In this document: piece by piece, positions 37,015-46,575 of the stretch
How positions within the stretch are numbered: position 1 is the stretch's first letter
Layout: every line of letters starts with the position of its first letter
Origin: Pseudobdellovibrionaceae bacterium
Lineage (GTDB): Bacteria > Bdellovibrionota > Bdellovibrionia > Bdellovibrionales > Bdellovibrionaceae
Reading direction: 5' to 3'
NCBI GenBank assembly: GCA_021731025.1
Contig: JAKFYD010000007.1
Coordinates: 88,985 to 152,984 of the forward strand
DNA length: 64,000 nt
The notes under the pieces: generated by a model
What the model was told of the DNA's origin: nothing
Seen by the model: the letters and a program-made list of their open reading frames with translations, nothing else
Databases searched by the model: none
Made by a program: the position numbers and the translations under genes

Positions 37015-37076
37015 GGATTTTTTATAGGCAGGCTGGTATTGTCAGGGATAAAGTTTAAATTTGCAGTCTAAACAAT

Positions 37077-37107
37077 AAAAAAACCCGCAATTCTCATGCG
37101 GGTTTTT
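37077..37107 (-). terminator. Strong bidirectional Rho-independent terminator
   Basis: AAACCCGCA (37081-37089) pairs perfectly with TGCGGGTTT (37097-37105) around a 7-base loop, with A-rich and T-rich flanks so that it works on either strand. It ends the minus-strand exported-protein gene whose stop is at 37138. Confidence 0.88.
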
Positions 37108-37137
37108 ATCTTAACTCAAGATTTCAATTCGGAAAAA

Positions 37138-37899
37138 TTATAAACCTTTGAAACGGATCAAAATAACATCGTCATTTTTACCGCTGTTAGAACGAAGGAT
37201 AACTTTTACTGCGTTACCACCAACTTGGATGTAACGTTGAGGAATAGTGAAGCTTCCGTTGAAAGTTCCACGACGACCGTCGTTCAAACGTTTTTGTGGG
37301 TAGTTTACTGATTCGCCGTTTGCGCCTAAAATATCAAATTTAGAACAACGTTCTACATCTTTGAATTTCAAAGTCACTTCGTTAGCTTCAACAACTGCAT
37401 CAACAGTTCCACCGCATTCGCCTAAACGTGACCATTGACTTGTTCCCAAAACATGGCTGAACCAACCGAATTCAAAAACGATATTAGCGCGAGGACCCGG
37501 ACCAGGGTTTGGTTGAGAAGTGTTTTCGAAAGTTTCTACACGGATCACATCAGATGTGCTTCCAGAATTTGAAGAAAGAGTAACAGTGTGAACATTTCTT
37601 CCTTTGCGTTCGTAAATTACAACTTCACCAGAAGAAGTTTTGCCGTTGCGATTTAATTTACCTTGATCTTGACCGTCAACTTGGATGTTTGAACAGTCTT
37701 TAACTCCGGTGATAACTAATACAGGACGTTTTTTACCATTGGTGTATCGTTGCTCTAATTGAGCGCGGCCACCGCAATGTTCAAGGCGAGCTGTGGTTTT
37801 GCCACCTTCGCGAAGAACATCATAACCAGAACCAACATCAGCTTGTGCGATCAATGCGCTCGACAAAACTGAAACTGCTGTTAATGCGAACATTTTCAT
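37138..37899 (-). CDS. Exported protein with two similar halves, unknown
   Basis: 253 residues. A signal peptide (to about residue 20, ALIAQA) is followed by two related ~105-residue beta domains around a PNPGPGPR linker (about 131-137). Each half has an early CGG motif (EHCGGRA, GECGGTV), a single CS (DCSNIQV, RCSKFDI) and ends similarly (SSNSGSTSDVIRVETF, RSNSGKNDDVILIRF). Intra-half disulfides are likely. AGGAG lies upstream of the ATG. Codon use is more regular than in the neighbouring genes, suggesting good expression. Family not recognised. Confidence 0.68.
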   Translation of the reverse strand: MKMFALTAVSVLSSALIAQADVGSGYDVLREGGKTTARLEHCGGRAQLEQRYTNGKKRPVLVITGVKDCSNIQVDGQDQGKLNRNGKTSSGEVVIYERKGRNVHTVTLSSNSGSTSDVIRVETFENTSQPNPGPGPRANIVFEFGWFSHVLGTSQWSRLGECGGTVDAVVEANEVTLKFKDVERCSKFDILGANGESVNYPQKRLNDGRRGTFNGSFTIPQRYIQVGGNAVKVILRSNSGKNDDVILIRFKGL

Positions 37900-38021
37900 A
37901 GATTCTCCTAAAATAAAATTTGTTTGAGTTCGAAAGGACTATCCTTATGACTAAACAGAGAGAAGCTTATAGTTCAGATTTTGATTTTAGGGAATGCTAA
38001 AAAGTTTTTACTGTAAAAAGG

Positions 38022-38057
38022 AAATCCCTGGTTCCGTTTTGGAAAGACCAGGGATTA
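38022..38057 (-). terminator. Rho-independent terminator after the lyase-like lipoprotein gene
   Basis: AATCCCTGGT (38023-38032) pairs perfectly with ACCAGGGATT (38047-38056), 10 bp, and on the minus strand is followed by TCCTTTTTAC. It lies 31 bases after the stop at 38088. Confidence 0.82.
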
Positions 38058-38087
38058 ATTAATTATCGTTAGATAAGTCAGATCAGT

Positions 38088-39089
38088 TTATCTTCCAGTT
38101 ACAAGGCAACCGCTTCCAGAGCAGGTGGGAGCGCTGATGCGAAGGTGATCAAGATAGTGAAACCATTCTTTAGTACAATCTCTGTTAGTGCACTGAGTGT
38201 TCGCGGCGCCTTCCCAGTTAGGGGCCAGGATAAATTCATTCACAACTTTAGTGCCGTAGCTTAAATTGTTATAATTTCCCGCTAGCTTCCCGTTCACCCA
38301 CCAGCGCACAATGCCGTCGGTGCAGGTGGCGCAAGAGCTGGCTTTAACATAAGCTTCAATGTAATACCATTTGTCGCGCTCGATGGGGATGCTGGTTTCA
38401 TTGTCAGGGCAGATAAGCCCTGAATCTTCGGCACAGCGGGTGCCCTGATTAACATTGGGTTTGAATTTCATTTTCCAAGGACCATACTGTGGGCCGGAAA
38501 GGAAAAAATTTCCATTGGTGGGCGTTCCGCCAGCTGGTCTTTCAAAAGCCCGCACATAAAATAGAGCATTGATGCCATCATAGCTTCCTTGAAAATCTGC
38601 ATTCATCTTCCAGCGAAATCCGACATACATTTCAGGCATGGCAGTGCCTGGGATATAAGCCGGATTGCCTCCGTCGCCGTCAGCTTGATTAGCACCTAGC
38701 CGAGTCGCATAGACAGTAGCTCCATCACCTAAAGTGGTAATAAAGCCTCCCGAATAAAAGTTATAAAGTTTTCCATCACAATCTCGATTATTCATTGGAC
38801 AATCGACAAGTACAGTTGATCCTGTGGGTTCATTGGCCCACAGTTTACTTATAGGTGGAGTTGGTGCAGGGGCCGGCAGTGGCGTGGGTGTCGGCGTAAC
38901 AACGGGTGGCGTGGGAGCAGGAGTCGGCGCGGGTGGCGAGTCTGCAACTGGAGCATCTAATGTGCCTAGTCCCGAATTCGAAGCCATTTCTATTTCTTTA
39001 AAATTATGTGAAGGTGAGCAGGCCGAGTAAGAGGCTACAATTCCTCCGACTAGAGAAATCAATATCAATGATAGATATTTTTTTTTCAT
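38088..39089 (-). CDS. Lipoprotein with Pro-rich linker and lyase/lectin-like beta domain
   Basis: 333 residues. A lipobox (IVASYSAC) is followed by a spacer and a proline/threonine-rich linker (about 52-80, repeated PTPAP/PTPPV). A ~240-residue beta domain follows with WYYIEAYVKASS, GIVRWWVNGKLAG and EWFHYLDHLRIS, the pattern of concanavalin-like polysaccharide lyase or LamG folds. Cysteine-rich loops (CATC, CTNRDC) are probably disulfide-bonded. Likely outer-membrane anchored and glycan-directed, but the catalytic residues are not identifiable. GGGGGAAG precedes the ATG. Confidence 0.7.
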   Translation of the reverse strand: MKKKYLSLILISLVGGIVASYSACSPSHNFKEIEMASNSGLGTLDAPVADSPPAPTPAPTPPVVTPTPTPLPAPAPTPPISKLWANEPTGSTVLVDCPMNNRDCDGKLYNFYSGGFITTLGDGATVYATRLGANQADGDGGNPAYIPGTAMPEMYVGFRWKMNADFQGSYDGINALFYVRAFERPAGGTPTNGNFFLSGPQYGPWKMKFKPNVNQGTRCAEDSGLICPDNETSIPIERDKWYYIEAYVKASSCATCTDGIVRWWVNGKLAGNYNNLSYGTKVVNEFILAPNWEGAANTQCTNRDCTKEWFHYLDHLRISAPTCSGSGCLVTGR

Positions 39090-39289
39090 ACAACTTCCCC
39101 CAAAAATAACTCTTCGACCTGAATCCTAAAAAAATTAATAGCTGCGCCGTATCCTTGGCCGTCTAGATCAATTAGACCACGATTTCATAAAATGTTTTAA
39201 AATTTGTGAGAATTAATAGTCACTTTCTCACTCTGAGATGGCTTGAAGTAAGACTTGTCTTTTTTTGAGACAAAAGGTAGCTCATAGGG

Positions 39290-41803
39290 ATGCAAGAAAA
39301 CAAAAATTTGACCCCGCTGATGAAGCAATATTGGGATATAAAAAGTTTACATCCCGACAAAATTCTCCTCTTTCGTATGGGTGATTTTTTTGAAATGTTT
39401 TACGAAGACGCGGTCACCGCGGCGTCCATTGTCGGAATTGCCCTCACCCAGAGAAATAAAAAATCCCAGGACGAAACTCCGATGTGCGGGGTCCCTCATC
39501 ATTCTATTGCTGGACCGATCAATAAACTTTTAGCTCGGGGATTGAAGGTCGCTATCTGTGATCAGATCGAGGACGCGAAGTTCGCTAAGGGTCTGGTTAA
39601 GCGGGCTGTTACACGAATATTAACTCCCGGCATGGTTTACGATACCGAGACTCTCGCCGCGAATAAACCGCATTACATTGTGAGCTTGGATGAAGACTCT
39701 ATCAGCTTTGTTGATACAACGACGGGTGAAGCTTTTTATTTTACGAATATTTTCGAGGCCGGAGCGCGCAGTTTAGTCGAGGTTCTCCCTATCGCAGAGA
39801 TTCTTTTAAAAAATGAAAATTGTCCTTGGCTTAAAAAGTTGCAACTGTGGTCTTTGAAGTCAGCGGTGAGTTTTCACGACCAACAAGTTGAGTTGGAAAA
39901 AGCACCTGTATCAGCTCGAAGATTGTATTCTTATTTGCGTTCTCTTTCTGCCGAAGAAACTTTAAAAACACTGAAGCCTTTTAAAGAAAGATTTTTCAAA
40001 CAGAAGTTAAATGTTTCAACTTTAGCGATGAAACATCTCGAAGTTTTTCAAAATTCTTTCGGCGGGGAAGAGGGCTGTCTTTTTCAAGGCATTGATCGCA
40101 CTCAAACTTCAGCGGGGGCACGCAAGTTCAGACATTGGCTCAGTTTTCCTTTGCAAGATCAGTCATTGATCGAGCAGCGTTTGGATCGGATCACTCAACT
40201 TCGTCAACAGCCTGGGGATTTGCAAAGCTTGCGCAAAGTCTTTGCAGGTCTTGGTGATATCGAACGTCGATTGACGCGACTAACTTGGTCGCAAGTTAAC
40301 GCGCGGGATTTGATTTCGCTCGGGCAGGCCCTGCAACAGGCGCTTCGGGTTGTTGAGTGGATTCAGCGGCATAATTTTTTAGGTCAGATGAATTTGGGAT
40401 TAGCAAAAATCGAAAAGATAGCGCTAGAAATTGAGTCCACTTTGGTTTCTGAGCCGCCTCTGACGGTGAAGCAAGGCCATATGATTCAAAAAGGCGTGTC
40501 GTCTGCTTTGGATGAATTGATTGAGCTCTCGACGAACTCCCAAGCGCTTTTGGAAAAAATGGAAGCGGAAGAGCGCGAAAAAACGGGCATTAACAGTTTG
40601 AAAATTCGCTACAACAATGTGTTTGGTTATTACATCGAGATCACTCACACGCATAAAGAAAAGGTTCCGGAGCGCTACAAACGAAAACAAACTTTGGCCA
40701 ACGCCGAAAGATTTTACACCGATGAATTGATCGAGCTTGAAAGAAAAGTTTTATCTGCGCAGTCCCGACGAAGTGATCTTGAATACGAAGTCTTCGAAGC
40801 TCTTCGACAAAAAGCTTTGGCTCAAGCCAGTGACTTTTTATCGCTTGCTGAAATTTGCAGTGAAATGGATGTGCTTGCATCATTAGCTTGGCTTAGCCTT
40901 GAAAGAAATTACTGTCGTCCTCAGTTCAATCACAATGGCGTGCTTAATTTGAAGTCTTGTCGTCATCCCGTCGTCGAACAAACTGTGGGCGGAGACTTCG
41001 TGCCGAATGATTTTTATCTTCAGCCGGGGCAGGCCGCATTGATTACGGGACCCAACATGGCTGGTAAAAGCACAGTGCTTCGGCAAGTGGCTTTGATTTC
41101 CTTGATGGCTCAAATCGGTTCCTATGTTCCCGCAAGTCAGGCTGAGCTTCCGCTGGTGGACGCTATTTTTACTCGCATCGGGGCGAGCGATCATCTTTCC
41201 CAAGGTCTTTCCACTTTTATGGTCGAGATGAAAGAAACAGCGATGATGCTCGTAGAATCCACCTCGAAGTCATTGGTAATTCTTGATGAGATCGGTCGTG
41301 GAACCAGCACTTACGATGGTCTGTCTTTAGCTCAAGCTTTGTTAGAACATATGGTCTGCGATAAGAAATGTTACACTCTGTTTGCGACTCACTATCATGA
41401 GTTAACTCAGTTAGAAAATTCGGGCATGGCTGTAAAAAATTATCACATGAGCGTGATGGAAAAAGCCGGAGACATTCGCTTCTTGCATCTTTTAAAATCA
41501 GGACCCGCGACGAAATCTTACGGAATTCATGTGGCTCGTTTAGCGGGAATTCCTAAAGCCGTTGTCGAACGCGCCCAAAAACTACTGAAGGAACTGGAAG
41601 CGCAAAAGTCTTCGGTGAGTCCTCAATTGTCTTTGATGAGCTTTGATTTTGATCAAGAAGACGACGACTTGGTTGAAGAATCAGAAGAATCATTGGAGTC
41701 GCGGGTGAACTGGCCGCAAGAAATCGCTGCTTTTGATTTGTCCAATATGACACCAGTTCAAGTGGTCAGCAAACTTTACGAATTGCAAACAAAACTGAAA
41801 TAG
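39290..41803 (+). CDS. mutS: MutS, DNA mismatch repair ATPase
   Basis: 837 residues, normal length. The N-terminal mismatch-binding domain begins LTPLMKQYWDIKSLHPDKILLFRMGDFFEMF, with the Phe-x-Glu motif (FFEMF). The lever and clamp domains follow, then the ATPase with TGPNMAGKST, the DEIGRGTSTYDG Walker B/signature and ATHYHEL. The tail has an acidic patch (DQEDDDLVEESEESLES) and a C-terminal helical segment. A single-gene unit; the start has only weak SD support. Confidence 0.97.
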   Translation: MQENKNLTPLMKQYWDIKSLHPDKILLFRMGDFFEMFYEDAVTAASIVGIALTQRNKKSQDETPMCGVPHHSIAGPINKLLARGLKVAICDQIEDAKFAKGLVKRAVTRILTPGMVYDTETLAANKPHYIVSLDEDSISFVDTTTGEAFYFTNIFEAGARSLVEVLPIAEILLKNENCPWLKKLQLWSLKSAVSFHDQQVELEKAPVSARRLYSYLRSLSAEETLKTLKPFKERFFKQKLNVSTLAMKHLEVFQNSFGGEEGCLFQGIDRTQTSAGARKFRHWLSFPLQDQSLIEQRLDRITQLRQQPGDLQSLRKVFAGLGDIERRLTRLTWSQVNARDLISLGQALQQALRVVEWIQRHNFLGQMNLGLAKIEKIALEIESTLVSEPPLTVKQGHMIQKGVSSALDELIELSTNSQALLEKMEAEEREKTGINSLKIRYNNVFGYYIEITHTHKEKVPERYKRKQTLANAERFYTDELIELERKVLSAQSRRSDLEYEVFEALRQKALAQASDFLSLAEICSEMDVLASLAWLSLERNYCRPQFNHNGVLNLKSCRHPVVEQTVGGDFVPNDFYLQPGQAALITGPNMAGKSTVLRQVALISLMAQIGSYVPASQAELPLVDAIFTRIGASDHLSQGLSTFMVEMKETAMMLVESTSKSLVILDEIGRGTSTYDGLSLAQALLEHMVCDKKCYTLFATHYHELTQLENSGMAVKNYHMSVMEKAGDIRFLHLLKSGPATKSYGIHVARLAGIPKAVVERAQKLLKELEAQKSSVSPQLSLMSFDFDQEDDDLVEESEESLESRVNWPQEIAAFDLSNMTPVQVVSKLYELQTKLK

Positions 41804-42028
41804 CTTGTTGAGTCCCACTAAGCACAGAAGATCTTTGTTGAAATGTTAGACAAGCCTTCCCTTATTGCCTGAACAACATTTTGACAGTCAGAGAAAATCT
41901 ACATTTCCCAAGGAAATATATTCTCGGATCCTAGAGCAGGCTTTAGATCCGCAGACATTTCGCGTATATTCCACAAACTGTGGTCAAAGGCTTTGTGAAA
42001 AGTGAAGAGACTTTACGTCGGGTGGATT

Positions 42029-43216
42029 GTGAAAAGAATATTACTGCTCAGTTTAATTTTACCAGCAATTTCCTTAGCGAAAAAATCGCCAGTGATGTTG
42101 GCGAAGATGTCGACTGTGAAATCGTCGACTATTTCGGCTCCACTTAAAGTCGAAGAGGAAGATCGTCCTACGAAGTATGAAGGTAGTGTTAAAGTCGCGA
42201 CTTTAGGTCGATCAGTTCAGGACGAAGATTTAAAATCGACTGTCGGTTGGGCTTTTATCAGTGCAGGTATGTCTGTTGAATATTTTGATTGGCTGACATT
42301 TCGTTTAAGTGTTTTGGGAATGTTCGGCGAAGGGGCTGCACAGAACTATTTGAACGAAGAAGGAAAGTCGGCCACTGCCTTTGGCCTGGATCGAACAAGT
42401 GTTGACCTTAAACCTTTCAAGGCACTGACTCTCTCGGCGGGTGTAATTAATTATGGAATTAATCCCTTAGTTAGCGCGATGTCTGCGGCATCGAGCTTGG
42501 GCGCCGAGCAAAAGTTAGAACTGCAAAATGAAGCCGAAACTTTGAAGCTGTCTTTGATTGGCAGCGAAGTTATGCCTTCGACTGGCCTTAGCAAAACATC
42601 GGTTGACCAAGATCGAAGTCCATTCTTCCTATCGGCAACAGCGATGGTTGAAGGAAAGATAGAACCCATTCGCAGCACAGGCAAATTAGCAGCAACTTCG
42701 TTTCGTTTTGGAAACTTACCTTCCACTGCAGCCGCAGGAGCACTGACTGCAGGGAACTCACTGTCGTCTGTTTCAGGTTTAGGCGAAAATATGCAATTTG
42801 CCATTGGCTTTGCCGGTGTTGAATCGGCTGCCGTTTTAGAAACTGAATGGACAACAAATCTCAAAACAATTTTGAAAACAGGGATCATCAAGAATGATCG
42901 CGCCTTCGAGGGGCAAAATGAGGGCCGTATAAGTCGCGCCGAAATTGAATGGACTCGAGGCAATGTGAAATACATTCCTGGCGTCACGTTATTTGAAGTT
43001 GAGTCCGACGTTACTCCCGGTACTTTTACGATTCTTGTGAATCGAATGAACAACCGACGCGGCCTCAAAGGGACTATGGAAGTTGAGCTCATTAAACAAA
43101 AAATTAGTTTCTTTGGAAACTACGCAAAATACAACGAAATCGAAAGCACTCCCTTTTTGTCAGACCGTGAAGTCTACAACTTGGGCCTGGAGGTCAATTA
43201 TGACTTGTTCAAATAA
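42029..43216 (+). CDS. Exported barrel-like protein, unknown
   Basis: About 395 residues from the GTG at 42029 (GGGTGG upstream); a GTG at 42002 is the alternative. The signal peptide is RILLLSLILPAISLA. The mature protein is rich in alternating strands and ends in NLGLEVNYDLFK, which suggests an outer-membrane barrel of about 12-16 strands, though it lacks a terminal aromatic residue. Overlaps the downstream lipoprotein gene by 17 bases, so the two probably work together. Function unknown. Confidence 0.65.
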   Translation: MKRILLLSLILPAISLAKKSPVMLAKMSTVKSSTISAPLKVEEEDRPTKYEGSVKVATLGRSVQDEDLKSTVGWAFISAGMSVEYFDWLTFRLSVLGMFGEGAAQNYLNEEGKSATAFGLDRTSVDLKPFKALTLSAGVINYGINPLVSAMSAASSLGAEQKLELQNEAETLKLSLIGSEVMPSTGLSKTSVDQDRSPFFLSATAMVEGKIEPIRSTGKLAATSFRFGNLPSTAAAGALTAGNSLSSVSGLGENMQFAIGFAGVESAAVLETEWTTNLKTILKTGIIKNDRAFEGQNEGRISRAEIEWTRGNVKYIPGVTLFEVESDVTPGTFTILVNRMNNRRGLKGTMEVELIKQKISFFGNYAKYNEIESTPFLSDREVYNLGLEVNYDLFK

Positions 43217-45389
43217 GAAGAAATCATCATTAAAGTTTCGAAACATAATGATTCTACTTTACTCCTTGAGCTTGGTCGGTCTCGGTTGTGCGGAAAAGGA
43301 TTCGGCTAAGCCTTCGGCGGCATCAGGTGCTTCGTTTTTAATTGATCCGAAGGAATCCGTTGAGGTTGAGTTTTCTCCGTTGGATGACCCCAGTGGAAAT
43401 GGATATAACTTTAAGAAAATTTTATCACTTAAGCTCTGTTTAAAAGATATTGCTGAAACGAAAACAATCGCGAAATCAGAATTTAAAGTTATTGCGGGAA
43501 ATGTTTGGAGTATAAAGACAACTGACTCTTACGGATGTTTTATCTGGAAGGAATTGATTCAATCTAATCCTCTTGGAAACGACAAGACTGTATTTATGTC
43601 CCGAAGAATTGAGGCTATTGGAAAACATGTCGGTGGCGTGGACTTTGAATATTCCGTAAATCCATCACAGCCTAAAGGAAAAGTTGTTATTTATCCGGAT
43701 CAACGAGGCAGTGAAGATAGTGAAAAGTCTGATGTTATTTACCAACCTCAAGGTGTTGCGAAGAACGAGGGAAAAAACATTAAATATGATGTTTATGTAA
43801 ACATTGCCGGCGTTGAAGTTGGTTCCGATTCCAAGATCCCTGCAGGGAAGCAAAATTTGCCGCCATCAGCCTATGGACGTAGAACTTCCGTGAGTGACTT
43901 AGTTTTGAATTATCGCATGATTGACTATTCTCAGATTCAAGTTGATCAAAACTTAAACCTAAGTCTTCCTTACAGTTTTTACACAGACTTAAGTGTTTCT
44001 TTTTTAAAACAAAATTCAAATCAAGTAGCAGAAGAAAAACTGAGAAAAGGAAATTTTCTATTCCACCTCGTTTTTATGAAAACATTATCAGCGGGAAGAT
44101 CTCCGCGACCCGAAGATATCTATGCAGTGACTCGCTTTGCTGGTAATCCTCAAGGTGATTTAGGCTTAATTCGTGAAAAGATAACCGTAAACTTTGAAAA
44201 TATCCCAGCTTTAACAACCAGTATGACTGTCTTATTGACTATCACTTCCGAGGATAAGCCAATGCTTTTCGCCGATCAAACCTTCGAGGGAGTTGTCTAT
44301 GGTGGAGTTGCAGCCAACAAGAATTTAAAGATTGTTATGAATCCCAGCGAAACCAGTGCGCGGAATGTCTATTCTGATTTTGCAACGTCTAAGTCGCAAA
44401 AGACCATGAAGGATTTAAACATAGTTGATAATTTGAAAGGCGATGGGTTCTGGCCGGTTGGAACAGCAAGATTAAACTTCACTAGAAAAAACAAAGAGCA
44501 AGTGACCGTTGATTTAGAAAAACTTGTCAGAGATTTAAAAGATATAAATTCATTAACTGCCGTAGAATTAGAATCATTATGTGAATCTATTTTTAGAGGT
44601 AATACAGATGGGGATGTCGATACAGAGTATAAGAAATGCTTAAAATCACCAACATCCGTCTTAGTAGCAGAAGTGCGAGAATATGTAAGCACTTTAAAGG
44701 AAATTAACAAAGCAGGCCCAGTGGGGCAACCTGAAGAATTTGTATTTACATCGAAACTCGATGTGAATAAAACCGCTGAAAGTGAAGTAGGTGCAACAGG
44801 TAAAATGATGGTTGGAGTTGAGCCAAGTGTGATCGATTTAGGAAATTATTTCGCCGATAAAGGTGGAATCAGCAAAATCAAGTATGGTTTTGAAGGCAGT
44901 GTCTATACTTCTGGTAAAGCGATAACGTCTAAAAAAACAGAAAACAATATCCAAGGGGCTAAAGTTGAACGCCTGTCATCTCAACAAATTTTAGTTGATA
45001 TGGATGTTGAGGTTCAAAAGTGCTTGATGTTATCAGTTAAAAAAACAATACGAGAAACTCTTAAAGACAATAAATTTTCAACCGAAAGATTTATTTGTGT
45101 TAGTGGTGTCAGTCAAAATCGAAAAGAACAATATTATTTAATTCAAAAAATCGCTAACACAAATTCAACTTCGGTGGTGGATGCGAATTCTCAGGAAGCT
45201 AATCCTACGCAATTGATAATTCGTGGAAATAGACTTTATGCAGATTTCATGAGTGTAATTAAGAGTAATTCAATTGTTGAATGGGTGCTAGCTGACGGAA
45301 GTAAAGGCGAAATGTCCTCATTGCTGGCCGAAGAAGCGCCTCTGCTACTTTCCTCTGGGCGCCAAATTCTTATTCCTGACGACAAATAA
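43200..45389 (+). CDS. Large lipoprotein, unknown
   Basis: 729 residues from the ATG at 43200, chosen because GGAGGTCAATT precedes it; the frame is open further upstream to 43083 but that part overlaps the previous gene. The signal segment ILLYSLSLVGLGC gives a lipobox Cys. The mature protein is long, Lys/Asn-rich and strand-rich (for example SEVGATGKMMVGVEPSVIDLGNY) with no recognised domain. Coupled to the barrel-like gene upstream. The 3' end overlaps the convergent gene by 20 bases. Confidence 0.7.
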   Translation: MTCSNKKKSSLKFRNIMILLYSLSLVGLGCAEKDSAKPSAASGASFLIDPKESVEVEFSPLDDPSGNGYNFKKILSLKLCLKDIAETKTIAKSEFKVIAGNVWSIKTTDSYGCFIWKELIQSNPLGNDKTVFMSRRIEAIGKHVGGVDFEYSVNPSQPKGKVVIYPDQRGSEDSEKSDVIYQPQGVAKNEGKNIKYDVYVNIAGVEVGSDSKIPAGKQNLPPSAYGRRTSVSDLVLNYRMIDYSQIQVDQNLNLSLPYSFYTDLSVSFLKQNSNQVAEEKLRKGNFLFHLVFMKTLSAGRSPRPEDIYAVTRFAGNPQGDLGLIREKITVNFENIPALTTSMTVLLTITSEDKPMLFADQTFEGVVYGGVAANKNLKIVMNPSETSARNVYSDFATSKSQKTMKDLNIVDNLKGDGFWPVGTARLNFTRKNKEQVTVDLEKLVRDLKDINSLTAVELESLCESIFRGNTDGDVDTEYKKCLKSPTSVLVAEVREYVSTLKEINKAGPVGQPEEFVFTSKLDVNKTAESEVGATGKMMVGVEPSVIDLGNYFADKGGISKIKYGFEGSVYTSGKAITSKKTENNIQGAKVERLSSQQILVDMDVEVQKCLMLSVKKTIRETLKDNKFSTERFICVSGVSQNRKEQYYLIQKIANTNSTSVVDANSQEANPTQLIIRGNRLYADFMSVIKSNSIVEWVLADGSKGEMSSLLAEEAPLLLSSGRQILIPDDK

Positions 45390-45840
45390 CGTCGGCAGGA
45401 GGGAATCTTCCTTTTTTGAAGGAGATGATTTTGCAATCGCCTAGTTCATTCATGGAAGTGGATTTGGCGCAGACAAACTCAATACTGACAGGGCTTTGTT
45501 TATTGTTTTCCATAATCCAGTAAGAATAATGACAGTTCGCACGGGTGTTTCTTGCTGGTCCAAGACTCAAGCTTTTTCCATAAACCATTTTTTGTGAAAG
45601 ATAATCCATCCACTCGAAAGTCAGCTCTTTAGCCATTCGGGTTCGGCCTTGGGTTACGTGGCCGTCACGACCTTGGAAACTGTAATCATATTCCCCAATG
45701 TAGCTGTAAAATTCATTCAGGTTATTTGCTTTTGCCGACAGTAAAGCTTGGGCAAAGACATCGTGAGGGCCAGATTTGTTTTGAGCAAAGCTTGAAGCTG
45801 ATAAAAGGGCGAAAAATGTTAAAAGGAAAATTTTTTTCAT
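45370..45840 (-). CDS. Small exported protein, unknown
   Basis: 156 residues from the ATG at 45840; a longer frame upstream is read through the neighbouring small gene and is not coding here. The signal peptide KKIFLLTFFALLSASSFAQ is followed by a compact domain with NEFYSYIGEYDYSFQGRDGHV and paired cysteines (NCHYSY, FVCAKS, DCKIIS, VICRQE). A nuclear-transport-factor-2-like or SnoaL fold is possible from the AKANNLNEFYSYI start but not demonstrable. Convergent overlap with the large lipoprotein gene. Confidence 0.62.
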   Translation of the reverse strand: MKKIFLLTFFALLSASSFAQNKSGPHDVFAQALLSAKANNLNEFYSYIGEYDYSFQGRDGHVTQGRTRMAKELTFEWMDYLSQKMVYGKSLSLGPARNTRANCHYSYWIMENNKQSPVSIEFVCAKSTSMNELGDCKIISFKKGRFPPADVICRQE

Positions 45841-45842
45841 AG

Positions 45843-46043
45843 CTAAGTGCTCTTTTTTCTCTGAGAAGAAGTGCCCGAAACGCCGGTGTGGCTGCGCCAA
45901 TTGTGGCTGGGGTCGACCTTGGTTCTTTGGTACCAGGCATCCCATTTTTTCTTGGGGAGTTTATGCTGAACATTGCCTTTGTCGTCGAAGATATCAGGAT
46001 CTTTACCAAATAAGAAATCACCAATCGATTTAAGCAAGCCCAT
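45843..46043 (-). CDS. Small cytoplasmic protein, unknown
   Basis: 66 residues, charged and without a signal peptide: GLLKSIGDFLFGKDPDIFDDKGNV followed by a basic KKKWDAWYQRTK and a Ser/Lys-rich tail. The good SD AGAGGTGACAGT before the ATG and the 2-base spacing to the next gene argue that it is real. The amphipathic N-terminal helix could contact membrane or protein. Family not recognised. Confidence 0.55.
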   Translation of the reverse strand: MGLLKSIGDFLFGKDPDIFDDKGNVQHKLPKKKWDAWYQRTKVDPSHNWRSHTGVSGTSSQRKKST

Positions 46044-46093
46044 ACTGTCACCTCTGGTCCCTATACTAGGGGAGCTCGCTGAAAAGTCAATCT

Positions 46094-46366
46094 CTAGCTG
46101 TTGCGAGGATTGGCGCAGATATCGATGATGTCCAAACCCTTTTCTTCACTGATGCGGCCTTGGCCTTTAAGTTCTTTAAAACATTTTAAAGCCACTTTTT
46201 CCATAGCATCTTCGTAAGATTGGGCCTTTTGTTTAAACTCAAGAACCTCGCCTGAAATATGGTATTTAAAGGCGTAAAGCTTTTCGGGCGGCGTGTTCGA
46301 GATAAAAGCAAAAGACGTCGAGTAGTAGACCGAGATTAAGAGCATAACTAAAAGATACTTTTTCAT
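46094..46366 (-). CDS. Small exported protein, unknown
   Basis: 90 residues from the ATG at 46366, which has GGGGGGA upstream. The signal peptide is KKYLLVMLLISVYYSTSFA. The mature ~70 residues include KYHISGEVLEFKQKAQSYEDAMEKVALKCFKEL and a C-terminal IDICANP, with two cysteines. No known family. Confidence 0.62.
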   Translation of the reverse strand: MKKYLLVMLLISVYYSTSFAFISNTPPEKLYAFKYHISGEVLEFKQKAQSYEDAMEKVALKCFKELKGQGRISEEKGLDIIDICANPRNS

Positions 46367-46514
46367 AAATCCCCCCTTGGGTTGTTGTTGATGGAATGAA
46401 TTTGCAAGCTGGGGGCCTAACTCAATATGAAACACGGGGTAAAATATTGAAATCACAGTTAAAAGTCTGTGTTATTTTGAGTCGTTTTGGGTGATACTTG
46501 TAAAAACCTGACAA

Positions 46515-46543
46515 CTGACAAAATTTGCTGAAGAGTGTATAAA
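46515..46543 (+). promoter_or_regulatory. Sigma-70-type promoter for the Cys-cluster/sufE unit
   Basis: CTGACA (46515-46520), a 17-base spacer and TATAAA (46538-46543), 33 bases upstream of the TTG start at 46576. One mismatch in each hexamer with ideal spacing. Confidence 0.6.
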
Positions 46544-46575
46544 ATAACAGTCTGATTTCTTTAAGGTGTATCAAT

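Noticed and set aside
42451..43092. 213-codon minus-strand frame
   Set aside because: Antisense to the exported barrel-like gene, which has a signal peptide and a coupled neighbour; the antisense product is Ser/Val-rich and has no SD.
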